A DNA stretch of 64,000 nt, taken from positions 186,001 to 250,000 of the forward strand of contig SAXG01000051.1 in assembly GCA_012932865.1 (NCBI GenBank), in the 5' to 3' direction. A program made the position numbers and the translations under genes. Shown here in pieces: positions 59,474 to 64,000 of this stretch (position 1 is its first letter; the number at the start of each line of letters is the position of its first letter). Source of the DNA: Amylostereum areolatum. Taxonomy: Eukaryota; Basidiomycota; Agaricomycetes; Russulales; Stereaceae. The notes under the pieces are model-generated. The model made no database searches. It worked only from the letters and a program-made list of their open reading frames with translations, and had not been told where the DNA came from.

Positions 59474-60523
59474 AGATATGGACAGCGCTTGAGGAGGCGG
59501 CGGTGACTATGGTCCATGGGCCTCGCATCGAAGGAACTGAGCACCGTCGCACACCGTGCGTCCTCTACTGCGCGGTACGTCCCTTCTTCCCCCTACCACG
59601 CGCAAGACACTGACCAGGGGACCTCGCGTCCGTAGGACGAGTGGGGACAAGTGACCAAGTACGACTTGCGGCTGTTGATGTTACTGTCGCTGGGTGTGAC
59701 GTTGTGCAAAGCGTGGTGGATGATGAGTGACTTCATCGTGGGGCTGGAGCAAGCGAACCAAGCGAGGGTTGCACGCGGGTTTCCTACATGTATATAAATC
59801 ATATTTGCGAACACATTAAGACGCCATTGTCGTGTGCTTTATCTGCACAGTACTTATGAGTGAGTCGTCTGGAAGAGGGAGCCCATTGGAGTGCGCGCAT
59901 ATCACATGACCGCGGAAGATGGACCTACACCCTCCCATACCCTCCCACATCGTGCATAAAGGCATTCCATGGGCAGATATCCCCTTGTGTTGATTCCTTT
60001 GAAACGAAAGACCGCTATCGCGAAGTCGTGCGGGCTTAAGCGCCAGATCATATGAGCGCCAATGAGAGTTGTTTGACCCTGTGGGTCCACATTTGTTTCC
60101 GTGTTGAACCGAATACACCGTCGCTCTCCTGTTGTTCAACTGACACCTTGTTCCGTATCGTGACGGTCGATCCCACCCCCACATGGCTATTCTCTTTCCT
60201 ACAATCGCATATTTAAGGATCGACGGCTAACAAGGATAGAAAGCGCACAGACTAGGAACGAACGGAGGAGCGGAGGAGCACGAGAGGGTAGGATGTGTCA
60301 ATAAAAAGGTGATGCGAGTTCTGTTGTGCATGCGCATGGTGTTTATTGCCTACAAGCCGTACTAACTAACCTAGGGAGTCTCCAAATGTAATATACAGCG
60401 AACGAAGATTGCGTACCAGGGTACGCCACACAGGCCAACCGACGCCAACAACCCCAAGAGCAGATGAGAATGAACCAACGAGACGACGACGACGACGGTC
60501 AGACGAAGGTATGGACGCCCCCT
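59474..60523. other. Long region without a supported gene
   Basis: No domain or splice chain is visible on either strand. Includes the forkhead gene 3' flank. Lower GC than the neighbours in places. Confidence 0.45.
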
Positions 60524-61903
60524 TCAGGCGTCCTCAATTTCAGAGTCCCTCATGTCCCATTTCCTCCTGAGCTCCCGCAGCTCTATCTCGGCCTGCCTCC
60601 TCAGCTCCTCCTCCTCTCGCCTCAGTTTCTCCTCTTCCCGCAGCATCATCTCCGCTCTCCTCTGCGCCGCGCGCGCCCGCGCTGCCTCTGATTGCGCGTC
60701 TGCGAGCGCGTCCCCCATGCGGCGTTTGTCCGCGATTGCGTCGGTCGACTGCTGTCTGAGCCCGGCCATCTCGTTCCGGAGCTGGTCGATGATGTTGTTC
60801 TCCGGGAAGTCGTCGTACGTGCCCATGTGCGCCGAAGGAGGTCGTGCGCGGGGGCTGCTTCCCCCGCCCGAGACGGGGGAACGGTGCATGATGGGGGTGT
60901 CGTACCGCGGAGCCAGATCCATGTCGTCCTCGCTCTCGTATTCCTCCTGTATACGATGAAGCCGTGGTACACGATCGAACGCCCCGTCGAGGGACGTTCC
61001 ATCGTCGTCGTCTTCATCACGGTACAGGTACGGATGCGAGGCCGAGCGGACGGTGGACAGGATGCAGTGGTTCAGACGGTTTGGGTGCGGGTTCGGGATG
61101 GGCAGCGTGGCGATCGGTGAGTGCTCGTCCGGATGGGTCACGTCCATTTCTTCGACGGGCACTACCTTGCGCGGGCGACCGCGCTTTTTGACGCCGGGCA
61201 CGCCTTGCTCGGGGGGACGTTGTTGGGCGCGCCCGCGCTTCCGAGGGCGCTTCGTGCCCGGGGGCGCGTCGAGGTTGACGGTCCAGTAGGAGCCGAAGCC
61301 GGGGTCGGTGACCGGCCGAGGTTGGCGTTCGAAGAGGCGGTTGAGAGAGAGATGGTGTCTGACGGATTGCTGGATCGACAGGACGAGGGGGAAGTGAGGA
61401 TGGGGAGGGATGACAAAGAGAGGGGGGTTGCGCGTACCTTCCATGTCTGGCCGGCAGTCCTGTAATAGGGGTATTTCGCCTCCATTGCGGCGTATATCTC
61501 GCGGATGGTGAGGCGTTTCTTGTCGCTGCCTAGGATGGCGCATCTGAGAATGATGGGCAGTGTGTGTTGGGGCCGTCCTTCTGTGTCAGGGAGACAGTTG
61601 AGGGTATTGGGACAGCTTGGATGCGACGGGTGCTCATGGGACTGGAGGGCCGGGTCCGCGTAGTGGTTTGGCTCTGGGATCGCGGCGGGACTTGAAGAGG
61701 AGGACGGGAGACTGTTTCCGGGCGACGGTCGTCTTTCTGATCTGCGGGGCGGGAAAAGGGGGAAAGAACAAAGGAGTGAGTACGAGGGCGGGGGGCGGGG
61801 GCGGGGAGTACCGCGTAGGAGGACAAAGGAGGCGGGGAGGAACTCACCGAAGAGCTTTCTCGTATTCGTTCTCGGGATTGAGGATGGCGTCGAGGCGAGA
61901 CAT
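60524..61903 (-). CDS. Forkhead-domain transcription factor
   Basis: DNA-binding regulator. Exon 1 (61848-61903) encodes MSRLDAILNPENEYEKALR. Exon 2 carries most of the forkhead domain: LPIILRCAILGSDKKRLTIR, EIYAAMEAKYPYYRTAGQTW. Exon 3 (from 61369) has the recognition helix QSVRHHLSLNRLFERQPRPV and the wing FGSYWTVNL. Next are basic patches (KRPRKRGRAQQRP, KKRGRPRKVVPVEE, AT-hook-like GRPRK), a disordered acidic region, and a C-terminal coiled coil (LRREEEELRRQAEIELRELR). The stop is at 60524-60526. The shortened forkhead N-terminus is common in basidiomycete members. Targets are unknown. Confidence 0.9.
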
Positions 61904-62568
61904 GGGAGAGAGAAAAGGGGCGATAGCGGCCGCACACCGTCGCAGGCATAAATAACCGGGAGCATGGACCCACAACCACCGCGCACGCAAACTGGATGGT
62001 TACATAACCAGCTTTCCGGCCAGCTCCCCATTGTATTTTTTTGAGATCCGCTCGAGATCGACTGGCTGGAGGGGCTCTGACTCAGGCCCGACTCCCACCG
62101 CACGCAAGCTCGCAGACAACAACACCCACACCGAACAAGGCGCGCACACACAAGGCTCCAGCTAGCTTCCTCCCCCCCCTCGTGCTCGCATCTCTTTCGG
62201 TTATTCGATCATTCCGTTCCCCCCCCCTTCTCTCTTGTCTCCCCCTTGGGGCTCCTCTCATTTGTTCCCCCAACCAGTTTCCATGCCATATCATCACCGT
62301 CTTCGACGTCCCTTCCGCAAACCTCGTCTGATGGCACGAAAATACAGGGTCCACAAACTCGCTTTCGTTTTGTTCGCCCTTCTGGGATAAGTTGCTGTTG
62401 CATTCCAATTTCCAGCTCCCACTGCACGTGAGCATCACCGCCCATTCCGTCCGACCGTCTCGGGCTCCTTCCCCCTTCTCTCTCAGCCACAGTCCATCCC
62501 CCCCTACACCGCCCGCCGCCCGCCAGGTCCCTGTTCCCTGTACATCCTATTGTCCTCCTTTTTGCGAC
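61904..62568. promoter_or_regulatory. Divergent upstream region of the forkhead gene and the 62.6-kb ORF
   Basis: About 665 bp between divergent ATGs. It has long CT-rich tracts on the plus strand (62165-62250 and 62455-62520) of the kind found in fungal promoters. No gene is seen. Confidence 0.5.
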
Positions 62569-64000
62569 ATGGATACCCCCGGTTATTGCCACAGTCTCCC
62601 TACCCACTCCAGCACATGGTCGGTCATACGCTCGCTGTCAACACTCTCCCCGCCGCCGTCGTACCCAAGCCTAGACCACCTTTCGTCCCTCTGCAGCTCG
62701 GGATATATTCCCGTTTTCCTCCACCCTGGCGTCAAAATCCCTCCTAGCGCAAGTTTCGACGATATCAAGGCCCACCCGCTTGGTCACCCCGACGCTGTCG
62801 TTTCTTGCCTTGTCAGCGCCAGTGCCAGCACTACCACCCTAGATTCGACGGGAACCTTCGGACCTGTACGCGTGACGCTTCGACGTCCCACCGTTGTGGA
62901 ATCCAGAGAGGAACAAGGCGGCGGGACGGAGAACAACCCGAAGCGTTCGTCCAAGCCTTCTGGCAACAAGGTCAAACGGCCTGTCTCTGGTCCCAACTTG
63001 CGACGCCCCTTGGGTGATATCACTAGAAATAACCAGGTTCCTCAACATCGACCTTCTGCATCTCCTCCACGTCCCAAACTCGTTTCTCCACCTTCGTTCG
63101 ACATGTCCATCCACAGGGCAAGCCTCCACATTTCCTCCGCCCATGAGCGTGCCTTGTCAAACGACCGTGATATCGCTCCATCCAATCGTCGAGACACCCT
63201 TCCTGCTTCTTTCCTCGCGCCGACCACATTAGAAGACGATATCCAATCATTGCTCGTGATGCCCTCTCAATCCATGTCCACTCTCCCCTCCCCGACCTTC
63301 GCTCCTCCCTCTGTGTCATCCAGCTTGTCGCCCGAATCCAGTCCCGGTCGCGCCCATCCCAATAAGCTGAAACAGGCGATCAACAAGGGCATGCATTTTG
63401 TCACCCACTCCCCCGAGGCGGGCATCGGGACGTCCCCCACACGGCATGGTCCTACAGCCATGGACGACATCGACCCCTCCAAGCGCTCCCGCTTCCGACG
63501 CGCCCGGAATGGATCAACGTCGACGACGGACTCGGCCACCTCCTCTGGCTACTACGACGCCCCTCCTCCCCCTCCCCTCCCAAGTCCCGGCCGTTCCCTC
63601 CCGGCCGCACCCCCCGCCGACGAAGGGCGCTTCGCCTCCCTCCCTGTCACCATGGCCTGGCTCAAAGACATCGTCGTCGAGCTCGTCATCGACCAAGAAG
63701 GCTTCCGCGTTGCCCGGCCCACTTTCCGCCTCGCAGGCTACACCGGACCCCCGACCGGCGCGATGTCGCTCTCGCTGCACCACGCCTCCGCCCAAGCGGA
63801 CTTCATGCCGCGCAAGCGCGAGGCGTTCGTCTTCCACCACGGCACGCTCGACACCGCGCCCATCCTCCGGCGCGTGACCGTCAACGGGGACGAGTCGCGC
63901 GACTACACCTCGCGGCAGGCGACGCTCAGCCTCAAGTCGGAGGGCGCGTACTCTGTGCGGGGCACTGAGAGCGCACACGGGCACGGGCACGGGGGCGAGG
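62569..64000 (+). CDS. Large protein of unknown function, cut by the window edge
   Basis: From the ATG at 62569 one frame stays open for 477 codons to the window end with no stop. It is Ser/Pro-rich and disordered for about 350 residues (RRPLGDITRNNQVPQHRP, SPESSPGRAHPNKLKQAINK, SPGRSLPAAPPADEGRF). It then turns into an ordered-looking region: LKDIVVELVIDQEGFRVARP, TFRLAGYTGPPTGAMSLSLH, REAFVFHHGTLDTAPILRRV. I do not recognise the domain. The end and total length are beyond this window. Confidence 0.75.
   Translation, partial: MDTPGYCHSLPTHSSTWSVIRSLSTLSPPPSYPSLDHLSSLCSSGYIPVFLHPGVKIPPSASFDDIKAHPLGHPDAVVSCLVSASASTTTLDSTGTFGPVRVTLRRPTVVESREEQGGGTENNPKRSSKPSGNKVKRPVSGPNLRRPLGDITRNNQVPQHRPSASPPRPKLVSPPSFDMSIHRASLHISSAHERALSNDRDIAPSNRRDTLPASFLAPTTLEDDIQSLLVMPSQSMSTLPSPTFAPPSVSSSLSPESSPGRAHPNKLKQAINKGMHFVTHSPEAGIGTSPTRHGPTAMDDIDPSKRSRFRRARNGSTSTTDSATSSGYYDAPPPPPLPSPGRSLPAAPPADEGRFASLPVTMAWLKDIVVELVIDQEGFRVARPTFRLAGYTGPPTGAMSLSLHHASAQADFMPRKREAFVFHHGTLDTAPILRRVTVNGDESRDYTSRQATLSLKSEGAYSVRGTESAHGHGHGGE

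Overview
This window looks like nuclear DNA of a filamentous basidiomycete, most likely an agaricomycete. It is GC-rich and gene-dense. Genes are split by many short introns (about 45-65 nt, GTGNGT or GTANGT donors, CAG/TAG acceptors). Several starts lie under TATAAA-type boxes and CT-rich leaders. The gene set is fungal housekeeping plus lineage-type accessory genes, with a non-LTR retrotransposon whose RNase H and zinc-knuckle C-terminus is of the kind common in mushrooms. No species can be named from sequence alone.

Layout. 0-3.4 kb: a small secreted protein and RPL28, whose last intron carries a 193-bp repeat. 3.4-6.2 kb: a 5'-truncated LINE with a target-site duplication and A-tail, then a 572-bp element with terminal inverted repeats ending 37 bp before the next gene. 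6.2-12.2 kb: a DH-PH-FYVE Rho exchange factor and a convergent Trf4-type poly(A) polymerase. 12.2-14.6 kb: mostly non-genic, with the second, inverted copy of the repeat. 14.6-17.2 kb: a small hypothetical gene, then the divergent ribosomal pair RPS9/RPL21. 17.8 kb: a U2 snRNA gene. 18.4-25.6 kb: an unknown spliced gene, an RS-rich nuclear protein, UTP13 and aminodeoxychorismate lyase. 25.7-26.4 kb: a second inverted-repeat element. 27.2-32.0 kb: an NBR1-like autophagy receptor. 33.2-36.3 kb: two tandem F-box-like paralogues. 36.7-46.7 kb: gluconokinase, a secreted GMC oxidoreductase, methionine aminopeptidase 2, an HSL-type esterase and an RWD/DUF1115 protein. 46.7-49.4 kb: three telomere-type repeats, a C/G-rich tract and a decayed SRPK-like kinase. 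49.8-64 kb: a small secreted protein, an SR/RRM protein, condensin SMC4, a tiny unknown gene, a forkhead factor and a large unknown ORF cut by the window edge.

Functional themes. RNA biology is strongly represented: U2 snRNA, SR/RRM protein, RS-rich protein, UTP13, Trf4 and three ribosomal proteins. No operon-like or biosynthetic cluster is visible. I did not find an undescribed defence-like or mobile system. The most notable observations are a one-directional pattern of single extra G/C bases breaking otherwise conserved frames, the RPL28 intron repeat, and the two inverted-repeat elements.
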